Shown: in pieces, positions 9,676-18,255 of the stretch
Position numbering within the stretch: position 1 is the first letter of the stretch
Layout of the letters: every line of letters begins with the position of its first letter
Origin: JBBSNV01 sp964458605
GTDB lineage: Bacteria > Pseudomonadota > Alphaproteobacteria > Reyranellales > JAQSWP01
Length of the DNA: 36,292 bases
NCBI GenBank assembly: GCA_964458605.1
Contig: CAYWLS010000034.1
Coordinates: 1 to 36,292, forward strand
Direction: 5' to 3'
Program-made: the position numbers and the translations under genes
The notes under the pieces: generated by a model
The model's input: the letters and a program-made list of their open reading frames with translations, nothing else
Told to the model about the DNA's origin: nothing
Databases searched by the model: none

Positions 9676-9760
9676 GGCGTTCCTCCGCACTGGCGATTTT
9701 TGCCGATTATGCGCCCCGCGCCAGACCCCGCCAAGCCCGCATGAACGGCCGTTTACCGGC

Positions 9761-10960
9761 CTACTGGCCGAGATGGCGCAGCCGGTCGATGCGCTGCTGG
9801 GTGGCGGGATGCGTCGCCCACAGCGCCGAGGCCTTTTCCGAGAAGCTGCGCATCGGATTGACGATGAACAAATGCTGGGTGGCCTGGGTGGCGCCGTGGA
9901 ACGGCGCGGCGGCGGCGTCGAGCTTGGCCAGCGCCGAGATCAGCCCGGCGGGATTGCGCGTGAACTGCACCGAGGTGGCGTCGGCCAGGTATTCGCGCTG
10001 GCGCGACACGGCGAGCTGCACCAGCTTGGCGGCGATCGGCGCCAGGATGGCGGCGACGATCAGCAGTACCAGCAGGACGATGGCGCCGGCGCCGCCGCCC
10101 TTGCGGTCGCTTCTGCTGCCGGTGCCGACGAAGCGCAGGCTGCGCAGGATGAGCTGCGACACCAGCGCGATCAGCCCGACCGTGACGCCGACCACCGCCA
10201 TGTAGCGCGTGTCGGCATTGGCGATATGGCCCATCTCGTGGCCCACCACGCCCTGCAGCTCCTCGCGATTGAGCTTCTGCAGCAGGCCACGCGTGACGGC
10301 GATGGCGGCGTGCCGGGGCGACATGCCGGTGGCGAAGGCGTTCTCGGCATCGACTTCCATGACGAAGACGCGCGGCTTGGGCACGCCGGCGGCGATCGCC
10401 ATCTCCTCGACCACGTTGTGCAGCACCGGCTCCTGCTCGGGCGTGACTTCGGCCGCATCGGCCACATGCAGGATCATCTTGTCGCCGAAGGCCAGCGAGA
10501 TGCCGCTCCACACCGTGCTGATGGCGACCAACGCCACGCCGGCCAGGATGCCGAAGCTGGACAGGAACAAGACGCTGCGTCCTGCGGGCGTGTCGAGCGC
10601 CTGCACCGTCCAGCCGATCAGGTAGCCGAACAGCCCGGCCACCACGGTCAGCAGCACCAGCAACACGATGGTGGCGCGGCGGTTGGCGCGCTGGGCCGTG
10701 GTGAAATCGGTATGCACGATGCCGGCATTGACCGCCGCCGCGGTGGCGCCGGGCGCCGCCCAGGGACCGGCGGCGTCCGGCGTATCGCTGCCCGCTGGAC
10801 CGGCGGGCGGATCGGCGGGCGGACCGGCGGATGGCAGCGGCGGGACGGGCGGCGATGCCGGGGACGCGCCGTCGCTGCCGTCGATCGCCGCCGGCGAGGG
10901 GATCAGCACGCGCGGCCGGGGCGGCTTGTCGCCGGGATTGCCGTCCCAGGGACCGCTCAT
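9761..10960 (-). CDS. M48 family (HtpX-like) membrane metalloprotease with proline-rich N-terminus
   Basis: This is a 399-aa integral membrane zinc protease. HEMGH (241-245) is the zinc motif, and Glu323 in SRQREYLAD is the expected third ligand. Membrane segments are seen at about 97-117, 131-150, 254-272 and 291-313. Residues 1-85 are a Pro/Ala/Gly-rich, probably cytoplasmic and disordered extension absent from classical HtpX (about 290 aa). The gene begins 16 bp after lemA, the very common lemA-htpX/M48 pairing. HtpX proteins degrade damaged membrane proteins. The extension lacks a recognisable domain. Confidence 0.9.
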   Translation of the reverse strand: MSGPWDGNPGDKPPRPRVLIPSPAAIDGSDGASPASPPVPPLPSAGPPADPPAGPAGSDTPDAAGPWAAPGATAAAVNAGIVHTDFTTAQRANRRATIVLLVLLTVVAGLFGYLIGWTVQALDTPAGRSVLFLSSFGILAGVALVAISTVWSGISLAFGDKMILHVADAAEVTPEQEPVLHNVVEEMAIAAGVPKPRVFVMEVDAENAFATGMSPRHAAIAVTRGLLQKLNREELQGVVGHEMGHIANADTRYMAVVGVTVGLIALVSQLILRSLRFVGTGSRSDRKGGGAGAIVLLVLLIVAAILAPIAAKLVQLAVSRQREYLADATSVQFTRNPAGLISALAKLDAAAAPFHGATQATQHLFIVNPMRSFSEKASALWATHPATQQRIDRLRHLGQ

Positions 10961-10976
10961 CGCCGGCGCGCCGGTT

Positions 10977-11540
10977 TCAGTGCAGCTTGAGATTGACCTG
11001 CGGCACCGCGGTCTCGCTCTGCGGCACCTCGAAGAACTGCTTCTGGGTGAAGCCGAACTGGCCGGCGATCAGGTTGGAGGGGAAAGTCTGCACCGCGTTG
11101 TTCAGCGACATCACGCTGTCGTTGTAGTACTGACGGGCGAAGGAGATCTTGTTCTCGGTCGCAGTCAGCTCTTCCTGCAGTTGCTTGACGTTGTCGTTGG
11201 CCCTGAGCTGCGGGTAGTTCTCGACCAGCGCGAACAGCTTGTTGAGCGCACCGGTCAGCACGCCTTCGGCCGCACCCTGTTGCGCGGGGCCGCTGGCGGT
11301 GGCGGCCGCGTTGCGCGCCTCGATCACCTGGCGCAGCGTCTCCTGCTCGTAGGACATCGCGCCCTTGACGGTCTCGATCAGGTTGGGGATCAGGTCGTGC
11401 CGGCGCTTGAGCTGGACGTCGATCTGGGCCCAGGCGTTGCCGGCCTGGTTGCGCAGGCCGACCAGCCGGTTGTAAAGCGTGATGACGAACAACACGACCA
11501 GCACCACCACGCCGATGACGATCCAGCCGATCACACCCAT
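10977..11540 (-). CDS. lemA: LemA family protein
   Basis: This is a 187-aa membrane-anchored protein: one N-terminal transmembrane helix (about 4-24) with a short outside tail, then a coiled helical bundle. The family landmarks YNRLVGLRNQAGNAWAQIDVQLKRRHDLIPNL and FxxRQYYNDSV are present, as is the C-terminal FFEVP. The molecular role of LemA is poorly known; it is usually linked to an M48 or HtpX protease, as here. AGGAGA precedes the ATG (11538-11540). It is the first gene of the pair and divergent from the EamA transporter, with 173 bp between starts. Confidence 0.95.
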   Translation of the reverse strand: MGVIGWIVIGVVVLVVLFVITLYNRLVGLRNQAGNAWAQIDVQLKRRHDLIPNLIETVKGAMSYEQETLRQVIEARNAAATASGPAQQGAAEGVLTGALNKLFALVENYPQLRANDNVKQLQEELTATENKISFARQYYNDSVMSLNNAVQTFPSNLIAGQFGFTQKQFFEVPQSETAVPQVNLKLH

Positions 11541-11713
11541 GGACGTTCTCCTGTGAAACCATGCCGCAGCAGCGGAGTATTTTGCCTTGCGGCCGGTCGC
11601 TCCGCCAGCCCCGGTCCCGCGCGCGGCGCGCGCCGGCGGCCGGCTGGCGACGGGCAGGCTTGCGCAATTCGAGGGTTCCCCGCGGCGTCGGGAGCCGGCA
11701 CTCTGCGCGCGAC

Positions 11714-12625
11714 ATGAGTTCGATCGCGCATAGCCAGGCCGGCAACCGGCCGCGCGTCAGCGCCGCCGCCGCCGGCGTGCTGGTGCTGTGCTGCGCCATC
11801 TGGGGCCTCAACCAGGTGGCGATCAAGCTCGGCGGCAGCGGCATTTCGCCGGCGCTGCAGGCGGGGCTGCGCTCGGCCGGCTCGGCGCTGCTGCTGATGG
11901 GCTGGATGGGCCTGCGCCGCATGAAGCTGTTCCCGCGCGACGGCACCTGGCCGGCCGGGCTGCTGGTCGGCGTGCTGTTCGCGGGCGAGTTCATCTTCCT
12001 CTATGTCGGACTGACGCTGACCACCGCGTCGCATTCGGTGGTGCTGCTCTATTCCTCGCCCTTCGCCGTGGCGATCGGCTCGCACTTCCTGGTGCCGGGC
12101 GACCGGCTGACGCGCAACAAGACGATCGGCCTGCTGGCGGCCTTCGCCGGCATCGTGCTGGCCTTCGCCGAGCGGATCGGCGGATTCGGCTCGTCCAGCC
12201 AGTTGCTGGGCGATGCCATGTGCCTGCTGGCCGGAGCCCTGTGGGGCGCCACCACGGTGGCGATCAAGGCCACGCGCCTGCGCAGCGCGCCGGCCGAGAA
12301 CACGCTGCTCTACCAGCTCGTGGTATCGGCGCCGATCCTGCTGGCAATGGCGCTGCTGCTGGGCGAGAAGGGCATCGTCGAGTTCGATCTGAAGATCGCG
12401 CTGGCCTTCGCCTACCAGGTCGCCGTCGTCGCCTTCGCCAGCTTCCTGGTATGGTTCTGGCTCATTCGCCACTACTCGGCGACGGCGATCGCGGCGTTCG
12501 CCTTCCTGACGCCGATCTTCGGCGTCTTCTTCGCCTGGCTGCTGCTGGGCGAATCGATTTCGATCACCCTGCTGGGCGCGGTGGTGCTGATCGCCATCGG
12601 CATCTATATCGTCAATCGCGGCTGA
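11714..12625 (+). CDS. EamA/DMT family transporter
   Basis: This is a 303-aa inner-membrane transporter with about ten hydrophobic helices arranged as two EamA repeats. The first repeat starts GVLVLCCAIWGLNQVAIKLG, the second starts MCLLAGALWGATTVAIKAT. Family members export amino acids, nucleotides or other metabolites; the substrate here is unknown. The ATG at 11714 gives the standard short N-terminus. An upstream ATG at 11561 is in frame, but that extension is Arg/Pro-rich and lies in the lemA spacer. No good ribosome-binding site precedes 11714, so the exact start is uncertain. Confidence 0.88.
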   Translation: MSSIAHSQAGNRPRVSAAAAGVLVLCCAIWGLNQVAIKLGGSGISPALQAGLRSAGSALLLMGWMGLRRMKLFPRDGTWPAGLLVGVLFAGEFIFLYVGLTLTTASHSVVLLYSSPFAVAIGSHFLVPGDRLTRNKTIGLLAAFAGIVLAFAERIGGFGSSSQLLGDAMCLLAGALWGATTVAIKATRLRSAPAENTLLYQLVVSAPILLAMALLLGEKGIVEFDLKIALAFAYQVAVVAFASFLVWFWLIRHYSATAIAAFAFLTPIFGVFFAWLLLGESISITLLGAVVLIAIGIYIVNRG

Positions 12626-12688
12626 CCGGCGGCGCGCGCCCGCCTATACTGCCGCGGCTTTTCCCGATCGCATCGCAGCGGAGATCAC

Positions 12689-13525
12689 GTGCCCGAATTC
12701 GTCTTCTACGCCATCGTCGGCGCGATCGCCGGCGGCGTCGCCGGCGCCATCGTCAAGCTGGCTGGCCCGCGCATCGCCGCCTTGACCCCGAACCGGCACT
12801 GGCAACGCTACGGCGCCGGCTCGGTGGCTGCGCTGGTCGCCGTTGCGCTGTTCGTGCTGGGCGTCACCGCCTTCGGCAAATATGCCGGCGTGATGGACGG
12901 CGGCGCGACGCAGGAAGCCAAGGTGCTGGAGGACATCCACCGCTACCGCTTCGTCCAGGTGCTGGAGAAATACCAGCCCGAAACCAAGAAGCAGATCGAG
13001 GCGCTGGTGCACGAAGCGGTGACGCGCAACGATCCGGCGCTGGCCGAACGGCGCACCGCCGAACTGGTGCAGAGCTACTTCCCGCGCTACGTGCCGGTGA
13101 CATCGGACGACGCCGTCACGCGCTTCGCACAGAGCCTGGTGGACGTCTTCGCCTATCTCGAAAAGGCCGATGTCGCCAGTTGCAAGGCGCTGGCCACCGG
13201 CGGCCAGCTCGGCACGGCGCTCAGCCGCGAGCGCATGGCGCCCACGCTCGACGCCATGGCGCAGGTGATCGAGGACGGCGCATCCAAGCCGCAGGCCAAG
13301 CCCGACACGCAGCGCGCCCAGACCCTGGTGCAGCAAGCCTTCGCCACGCTCTATGCCGGCAGCGATCCGCTGCTGCTGCCGCAGAGTCAGCTGACCTCGG
13401 TGGCCCAGGCGCCCGCCGACAAGCTGTGCCATACCATGCAGGCGTTCTATCGTACCGTACTGGCGCTGCCCAAGGCCGACGCCAGCATCGTGCTGCGCGC
13501 GCTGATCGGCGGACGGCCGGGCTGA
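12689..13525 (+). CDS. Conserved membrane-anchored protein of unknown function
   Basis: This 278-aa protein was not recognised. Two hydrophobic helices (about 4-24, glycine-rich, and about 45-63) are followed by a soluble, mostly helical region rich in Ala, Gln and charged residues, probably facing the periplasm. Cys164 and Cys251 could pair there. It uses a GTG start (12689-12691), supported by GCGGAG six bases upstream. Codon use and the strong third-position GC look like its neighbours, so it is a real gene. It starts 63 bp after the EamA transporter in the same direction and may share its transcript. It converges on the GDPD gene with a 30-bp gap. Confidence 0.75.
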   Translation: MPEFVFYAIVGAIAGGVAGAIVKLAGPRIAALTPNRHWQRYGAGSVAALVAVALFVLGVTAFGKYAGVMDGGATQEAKVLEDIHRYRFVQVLEKYQPETKKQIEALVHEAVTRNDPALAERRTAELVQSYFPRYVPVTSDDAVTRFAQSLVDVFAYLEKADVASCKALATGGQLGTALSRERMAPTLDAMAQVIEDGASKPQAKPDTQRAQTLVQQAFATLYAGSDPLLLPQSQLTSVAQAPADKLCHTMQAFYRTVLALPKADASIVLRALIGGRPG

Positions 13526-13555
13526 GCGTCCCGGCGTCCGCCCGGGGGCGCCGGT

Positions 13556-14566
13556 TCACGTGCCGGGCAGGCTCATGCCCCTGGCTTTCATCGCCTCGCG
13601 CACACGGTCGGGATAGTCGGAAATGATTCCGTCGACGCCGCGATCGAGCGCGGTGGCGATGTCGCCCGGATCGTTGACGGTCCATACCACCACTTTCAGG
13701 CCCAGCGCATGGGCCGCCTTGATGCGCGCGTCGCCGGCGTCGCGGAAGAAGGGCGACCAGATTTCGCAGCCGGCCTTCTTGACCAGCGCCGGCAGGTTGC
13801 CGTCGAAATCGTCGATATCGAGGCCGCCCAGCCAGGGCGAGGCGCCGGGGCGCCCGGCCTGCACCGTGTCGCCCTGGCCGCGCTCCAGGGTCAGGCAGGA
13901 AGTGGCCAGCGCCGGGTCGAGCCGCTTCACCTCCATCAGGGCGCGAAAGTCGAACGATTCGACCGTGGCCCGGTCGACGATCTTCTCGCGCCGCAACAGA
14001 TCGACCACGGCCTTGGCGAAGGTGGCAACGTCGGCGGTCAGTTGCGGCCGCGTCGGATCGGTCTTGATCTCCATATCCAGCCGCACGCTCTTGTCGCGCA
14101 CCAGGTCGATCACCTGCTGCAGCGTCGGGAAGCGTTCGCCGTCGCTGGCCTGCTGCGCGGCGAACTGGCGGGCATAGGGGCGGTCGGGGTTGAGCCGGCC
14201 GATGTCGTAGGTCTGCAGCTGGGCCAAGGCCAGGTCGTGGATCGCAGGCCCGGTGGCGGTCAGGAACTTGCCGTCCGGACCGCGCGTGATGTCGGGATTG
14301 AGCTCCGGGTTGTGCGAGATCACCAGGGTGCCGTCCTTGGTCAGCGCCAGGTCCATCTCCAGGGTGGTGACGCCGATCGCCATGCCCTTGCGGAAGGCGG
14401 CCAGCGTGTTCTCCGGCGCGTGGCCGCGCGTGCCGCGATGGCCTTCCAGGTCGAAGCCTGAGGGCGGCGCGGCGCTGCCGCGCCAGAACATGAAGAACAG
14501 GCCGATGGCGATCGCCACCAGCGCCGCTGCGGCGCTGGCCATCGCCAGGCTCTTTTTCGTCACCAT
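13556..14566 (-). CDS. Glycerophosphodiester phosphodiesterase family protein
   Basis: It hydrolyses glycerophosphodiesters to glycerol-3-phosphate and an alcohol. The 336-aa product has an N-terminal hydrophobic anchor or uncleaved signal (about 8-28), so the enzyme probably faces the periplasm. The GDPD TIM-barrel hallmarks are present: HRGTRGHAPENT (His43, Arg44, Glu52), Glu70 and Asp72 in LEMDLALTKDG, and His85 in VISHNPEL. The C-terminal VVVWTVNDPGD and GVDGIISDYPD blocks also fit. GGAGGA precedes the ATG (14564-14566). It is a single gene just downstream, in coordinates, of the sdh terminator. It belongs to the UgpQ/GlpQ superfamily, but the subtype is not assigned. Confidence 0.92.
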   Translation of the reverse strand: MVTKKSLAMASAAAALVAIAIGLFFMFWRGSAAPPSGFDLEGHRGTRGHAPENTLAAFRKGMAIGVTTLEMDLALTKDGTLVISHNPELNPDITRGPDGKFLTATGPAIHDLALAQLQTYDIGRLNPDRPYARQFAAQQASDGERFPTLQQVIDLVRDKSVRLDMEIKTDPTRPQLTADVATFAKAVVDLLRREKIVDRATVESFDFRALMEVKRLDPALATSCLTLERGQGDTVQAGRPGASPWLGGLDIDDFDGNLPALVKKAGCEIWSPFFRDAGDARIKAAHALGLKVVVWTVNDPGDIATALDRGVDGIISDYPDRVREAMKARGMSLPGT

Positions 14567-14641
14567 CCGTGTCCTCCGCCGCCAGTTGCGGGCACCGGCC
14601 GGGCGCTACGGTAACGCCTAAGTTGCCCGTTCGGCACCCGG

Positions 14642-14670
14642 CAAAGAAAAAGGGCCGCGAAAGCGGCCCT
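14642..14670 (-). terminator. Intrinsic terminator of the sdh operon
   Basis: A perfect 8-bp stem AGGGCCGC / GCGGCCCT with a 4-base loop (14651-14670) is followed, on the minus strand, by TTTTCTTTG (complement of 14642-14650). It sits 23 bp after the sdhB stop. This is the clearest rho-independent terminator in the window. Confidence 0.92.
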
Positions 14671-14693
14671 CGCGAGGCGAAGCGGTCGCGACG

Positions 14694-15470
14694 CTACTGG
14701 CGCGCCACCATCAGCTTCTTGATCTCGGCGATGGCCTTGGCCGGGTTCAGGCCTTTGGGGCAGGTCTTGGTGCAGTTCATGATGGTGTGGCAGCGGTAGA
14801 GCCGGAACGGGTCCTGCAGCGCGTCCAGCCGCTCGCCCTTTGCCTCGTCGCGGCTGTCGGCGATCCAGCGATAGGCCTGCAGCAGCACCGCCGGGCCCAG
14901 ATAGCGGTCGCCGTTCCACCAGTAGCTGGGGCACGACGTCGTGCAGCAGAAGCACAGGATGCATTCCCACAAGCCGTCGAGCTTGGCGCGTTCCTCCGGC
15001 GATTGCAGCCGCTCGCGCTCCGGCGGCGGCGTCTCCGACTTCAGCCACGGCTCCATCGCGGCGTATTGCGCATAGGCCGTGTTGAGGTCGGGCACCAGGT
15101 CCTTGACCACCGCCATATGCGGCAGCGGATAGATCCTGACGTCGCCCTTCACCTCGTCGACGAACTTGGTGCAGGCCAAGGTGTTGGTGCCGTCGATGTT
15201 CATGGCGCAGGAGCCGCACACGCCTTCGCGGCAGGAGCGGCGGAAGGTCAAGGTCGCATCGACCTCGTTCTTGATCTTGATCAGCGCGTCCAGCACCATC
15301 GGCCCGCAACTGCCCATGTCGACCTCGTAGGTATCGACATGCGGATTCTCGCCGCCGTCCGGACTCCAGCGGTAGATCTTGAAGGTCTTGATCTTCTTGG
15401 CCCCGGCCGGCGCCTTCCAGGTCTTGCCGGTGCCGATCTTGGAGTTGGCGGGCAGCGCAAACTCGACCAT
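14694..15470 (-). CDS. sdhB: Succinate dehydrogenase iron-sulfur subunit
   Basis: This is the electron-transfer subunit of complex II, 258 aa. Ligands of the [2Fe-2S] cluster are Cys80, Cys85, Cys88 and Cys100 (SCREGVCGSC...LAC). The [4Fe-4S] and [3Fe-4S] centres use CILCFCCTTSCP (Cys170, 173, 176 and 180) and CHTIMNCTKTCPKG (Cys227, 233, 237). The N-terminus MVEFALPANSKIGTGKTW is the alphaproteobacterial form, which fixes the start at 15468-15470; the weak GAAGGA site is about 10 bases away. It is the last gene of sdhCDAB, 41 bp after sdhA, and is followed by the terminator. Confidence 0.97.
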   Translation of the reverse strand: MVEFALPANSKIGTGKTWKAPAGAKKIKTFKIYRWSPDGGENPHVDTYEVDMGSCGPMVLDALIKIKNEVDATLTFRRSCREGVCGSCAMNIDGTNTLACTKFVDEVKGDVRIYPLPHMAVVKDLVPDLNTAYAQYAAMEPWLKSETPPPERERLQSPEERAKLDGLWECILCFCCTTSCPSYWWNGDRYLGPAVLLQAYRWIADSRDEAKGERLDALQDPFRLYRCHTIMNCTKTCPKGLNPAKAIAEIKKLMVARQ

Positions 15471-15511
15471 CGTCGTGAAATCCTTCTCGAATGCCTTAGT
15501 AAACGCGGGCC

Positions 15512-17356
15512 TTAATAAACTCGAGCTTTGGGCGGGAAGCTCTGCACGTCGTTGCTGAGCGGCTGCATGTGCACCGGCCGATAGTCGATGCGCACTTTGC
15601 CGGCGTCGTCGCACCAGGCGATGCTGTGCTTAAGCCAGTTGACGTCGTCGCGGTCGGCGAAATCCTCGCGCGCATGGGCGCCGCGGCTTTCGGTGCGGTT
15701 GCGCGCCGATTCGATGGTCACCTTGGCCTGGGCGATCAGGTTCTCGAACTCCAGCGTCTCGACCAGATCCGAATTCCAGATCATCGAGCGGTCGGACACC
15801 GCGATATCGGCCTTCTCGCGCCACACCCCGTCCAGCGCCTCGCAGCCCTCGGCCAGCACCTTGCCCTCGCGGAACACCGCGCAATGGCTCTGCATGGTGC
15901 GCTGCATCTTCAGGCGCAGCGCCGCGGTCGGCGTGCCGCCCTTGGCGTGGCGCGCCTTGTCCAGCCGGTCGACGGCGAATTCGGCGGCGTCCTTGGCCAC
16001 CGGCTTGTGCGCCAGGCCGGGCTTGACCAGCTCGGCGGCGCGGATCGCCGCGGCGCGGCCGAACACCACCAGGTCGAGCAGCGAGTTCGAGCCCAGGCGG
16101 TTGGCGCCGTGCACCGACACGCAGGCGGCTTCGCCGATCGCCATCAGGCCCGGCACGATGGTGTTGGGATCGCCGTTCTTGAGCGTGACCACTTCGCCGC
16201 GATAGTTGGTCGGGATGCCGCCCATGTTGTAGTGGCAGGTCGGCAGGATCGGGATCGGCTCCTTGGTGACGTCGACGCCGGCGAAGATGCGCGCGGTCTC
16301 GGCGATGCCCGGCAGGCGCTCGTGGATGATCTTGGGATCGAGATGCTCGATGTGCAGGTGGATGTGGTCCTTGTGCTGGCCCACGCCGCGGCCTTCGCGG
16401 ATCTCCATGGTCATGGCACGGCTCACCACGTCGCGGCTGGCCAGGTCCTTGGCCGAGGGCGCGTAGCGCTCCATGAAGCGCTCGCCTTCGGAGTTGGTCA
16501 GGTAGCCGCCCTCGCCGCGCACGCCCTCGGTGATCAGGCAGCCGGCACCGTAGATGCCGGTGGGATGGAACTGCACGAACTCCATGTCCTGCAACGGCAC
16601 GCCGGCGCGCAGCGCCATGGCGTTGCCGTCGCCGGTGCAGGTATGCGCCGAGGTGGCGGAGAAATAGGCCCGCCCGTAGCCGCCGCTGGCGATCACCACC
16701 AGGTGGGCATGGAAACGATGCAGCACGCCGTCGTCCAGGTTCCACGCCACCACGCCGCGACAGGCGCCGTCGTCGGGATCCATGATCAGGTCGACCGCGA
16801 AATACTCGATGAAGAACTCGGCGTGGTGCTTCAGCGACTGCTGGTAGAGCGTGTGCAGGATGGCGTGGCCGGTGCGGTCGGCCGCGGCGCAGGTGCGCTG
16901 GGCGATGCCCTTGCCGAAGTCGGTGGTCATGCCGCCGAACGGCCGCTGGTAGATCTTGCCCGCCGGGGTGCGCGAGAACGGCACGCCGTAATGCTCCAGC
17001 TCGATCACCGCCGGCACCGCTTCGCGCACCATGTATTCGATGGCGTCCTGGTCGCCCAGCCAGTCCGAGCCCTTGACGGTGTCGTACATGTGCCAGCGCC
17101 AGTCGTCCGGGCCCATATTGCCCAGCGACGCCGACATGCCGCCCTGCGCCGCCACGGTGTGGCTGCGGGTCGGGAACACCTTGGTGATGCAGGCCGTCTT
17201 CAGCCCCTTTTCGGCCATGCCGAAGGTGGCGCGCAGGCCGGCGCCGCCGGCCCCCACCACCACCACGTCGTAATAGTGATCGACGGTCTGGTAGGCCTTG
17301 CCGTTGGTGGCCGGCGCCGCGGTGGCGCCCTTGCCGTTGTTTGCTTGCTCGGCCAT
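15512..17356 (-). CDS. sdhA: Succinate dehydrogenase flavoprotein subunit
   Basis: This is the catalytic FAD subunit of complex II, oxidising succinate to fumarate (614 aa; family about 590-610). The FAD dinucleotide loop VVVGAGGAGLRA is at about 32-43. The histidine for covalent flavin attachment is in RSHTVAAQGG (His66). HPTGIYGAG and the capping-domain RSMIWNSDLVETLE region are present, and the C-terminus ends in KARVY. The N-terminus has a roughly 20-residue Ala/Asn/Gly-rich leader before the core. It starts one base after the sdhD stop. Read-through of sdhD, sdhA and sdhB from one promoter is expected. Confidence 0.97.
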   Translation of the reverse strand: MAEQANNGKGATAAPATNGKAYQTVDHYYDVVVVGAGGAGLRATFGMAEKGLKTACITKVFPTRSHTVAAQGGMSASLGNMGPDDWRWHMYDTVKGSDWLGDQDAIEYMVREAVPAVIELEHYGVPFSRTPAGKIYQRPFGGMTTDFGKGIAQRTCAAADRTGHAILHTLYQQSLKHHAEFFIEYFAVDLIMDPDDGACRGVVAWNLDDGVLHRFHAHLVVIASGGYGRAYFSATSAHTCTGDGNAMALRAGVPLQDMEFVQFHPTGIYGAGCLITEGVRGEGGYLTNSEGERFMERYAPSAKDLASRDVVSRAMTMEIREGRGVGQHKDHIHLHIEHLDPKIIHERLPGIAETARIFAGVDVTKEPIPILPTCHYNMGGIPTNYRGEVVTLKNGDPNTIVPGLMAIGEAACVSVHGANRLGSNSLLDLVVFGRAAAIRAAELVKPGLAHKPVAKDAAEFAVDRLDKARHAKGGTPTAALRLKMQRTMQSHCAVFREGKVLAEGCEALDGVWREKADIAVSDRSMIWNSDLVETLEFENLIAQAKVTIESARNRTESRGAHAREDFADRDDVNWLKHSIAWCDDAGKVRIDYRPVHMQPLSNDVQSFPPKARVY

Positions 17357-17357
17357 C

Positions 17358-17741
17358 TCAGCCTCCGAACGCGATGCGCGCGATGGCGACGATGCCGATC
17401 ACCGTCAGCAGCAGCGCCGCACCCTTGAGCAGAACGAGCAGCGTGATCTTCTGCCACTCGACATGAATGTAATCCTCGACCACCACCTGCAGGCCGAGCG
17501 CGCCGTGCCAGAAGGCCATGGCGAGGGTGAGGACCAGCAGCACCATCGACAGCGGCGAAGCCACCCAGGCCCGCGCCGCGGCGTAATCGGCGCCCGCCAG
17601 GCAGACGATCGACACCACGAACCAGATCACCAGCGGGATCAGCGCCAGGGCGGTGAGGCGCTGCACCCACCAGTGATGGGTGCCTTCCTTGGCCGAACCC
17701 AGGCCGCGTGCACGGCCGAGCGGACTGCGCAGATCGGCCAT
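17358..17741 (-). CDS. sdhD: Succinate dehydrogenase membrane anchor subunit D
   Basis: This is a 127-aa hydrophobic anchor of complex II. It has the typical start RSPLGRARGLGSAKEGTHHWWVQRLTALAL and three transmembrane helices (about 31-50, 62-82, 100-122). The conserved AFWHGALGLQVVVEDYIH segment carries the probable haem b histidine and the quinone-site Asp-Tyr. It is separated by one base both from sdhC (upstream) and from sdhA (downstream), so translation is tightly coupled. Confidence 0.94.
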   Translation of the reverse strand: MADLRSPLGRARGLGSAKEGTHHWWVQRLTALALIPLVIWFVVSIVCLAGADYAAARAWVASPLSMVLLVLTLAMAFWHGALGLQVVVEDYIHVEWQKITLLVLLKGAALLLTVIGIVAIARIAFGG

Positions 17742-17742
17742 G

Positions 17743-18153
17743 TCAGCCTCGCACCAGATAGGCGACGACCCAGGCCAGCACGGTCAGGATCGTCGCAGCC
17801 ACCAGCACCAGCACCGCGGTGGCATGGCCGGTCCTCAACTCGAAGCCCCAGCCGGCGTCCCAGGCCAGGTGCCGGATGCCGTTGCACAGGTGATAGAACA
17901 GCGAGAAGCTCCAGCCCAGCAGCAGCAGACGCCCGACGATCGAGGCGTTGAAATGCTGGAGCGCGGCGAAACTGTCCGGGCCGGCGGCCATGGCCGTCAG
18001 CCAGCACACCAGATAGAGCGCGCCTAGCGACAGGAACATGCCGGTGGCGCGATGGGCGATCGACAGCGCCATGGTCCATTGCCAGCGATAGATCTGCAGA
18101 TGCGGGGAGAGCGGGCGGGGCCGGCTGGCTGCCGGAGGGGTGGCTTCGGCCAT
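17743..18153 (-). CDS. sdhC: Succinate dehydrogenase cytochrome b556 subunit
   Basis: This is a 136-aa membrane anchor with three hydrophobic helices. The family signatures RPLSPHLQIYRW and SIAHRATGMFLSLG (the quinone-site Ser/Arg region) are present, and the second helix contains YHLCNGIRHLAWD with the probable haem ligand. The ATG at 18151-18153 was chosen because GAGG lies about 8 bases upstream and it gives the usual MAEATPP-type start. An in-frame ATG 33 bases earlier (18186) is possible but has no ribosome-binding site. It is the first gene of the sdhCDAB operon. Confidence 0.95.
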   Translation of the reverse strand: MAEATPPAASRPRPLSPHLQIYRWQWTMALSIAHRATGMFLSLGALYLVCWLTAMAAGPDSFAALQHFNASIVGRLLLLGWSFSLFYHLCNGIRHLAWDAGWGFELRTGHATAVLVLVAATILTVLAWVVAYLVRG

Positions 18154-18227
18154 GAAAACCTCGGATTGTTGCGCCGGTACAGACACTTGGCAGCGACCGC
18201 GCCGGCGCGTAAGCGCATGCGGCGCTC

Positions 18228-18255
18228 ACCATAGTCCCTGGTTTTTCCCTGTCAA
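18228..18255 (-). promoter_or_regulatory. Promoter of the sdhCDAB operon
   Basis: On the minus strand a perfect -35 box TTGACA (18250-18255) is followed after 16 bp by TATGGT (18228-18233), which matches four of six -10 positions. This predicts a leader of roughly 70 bases before the sdhC ATG. It is the best sigma-70-like promoter in the window. Confidence 0.6.

Noticed and set aside
15569..17428. 619-codon plus-strand frame opposite sdhA
   Set aside because: Antisense shadow of sdhA; low-complexity His/Ala/Arg/Val composition and no homology.
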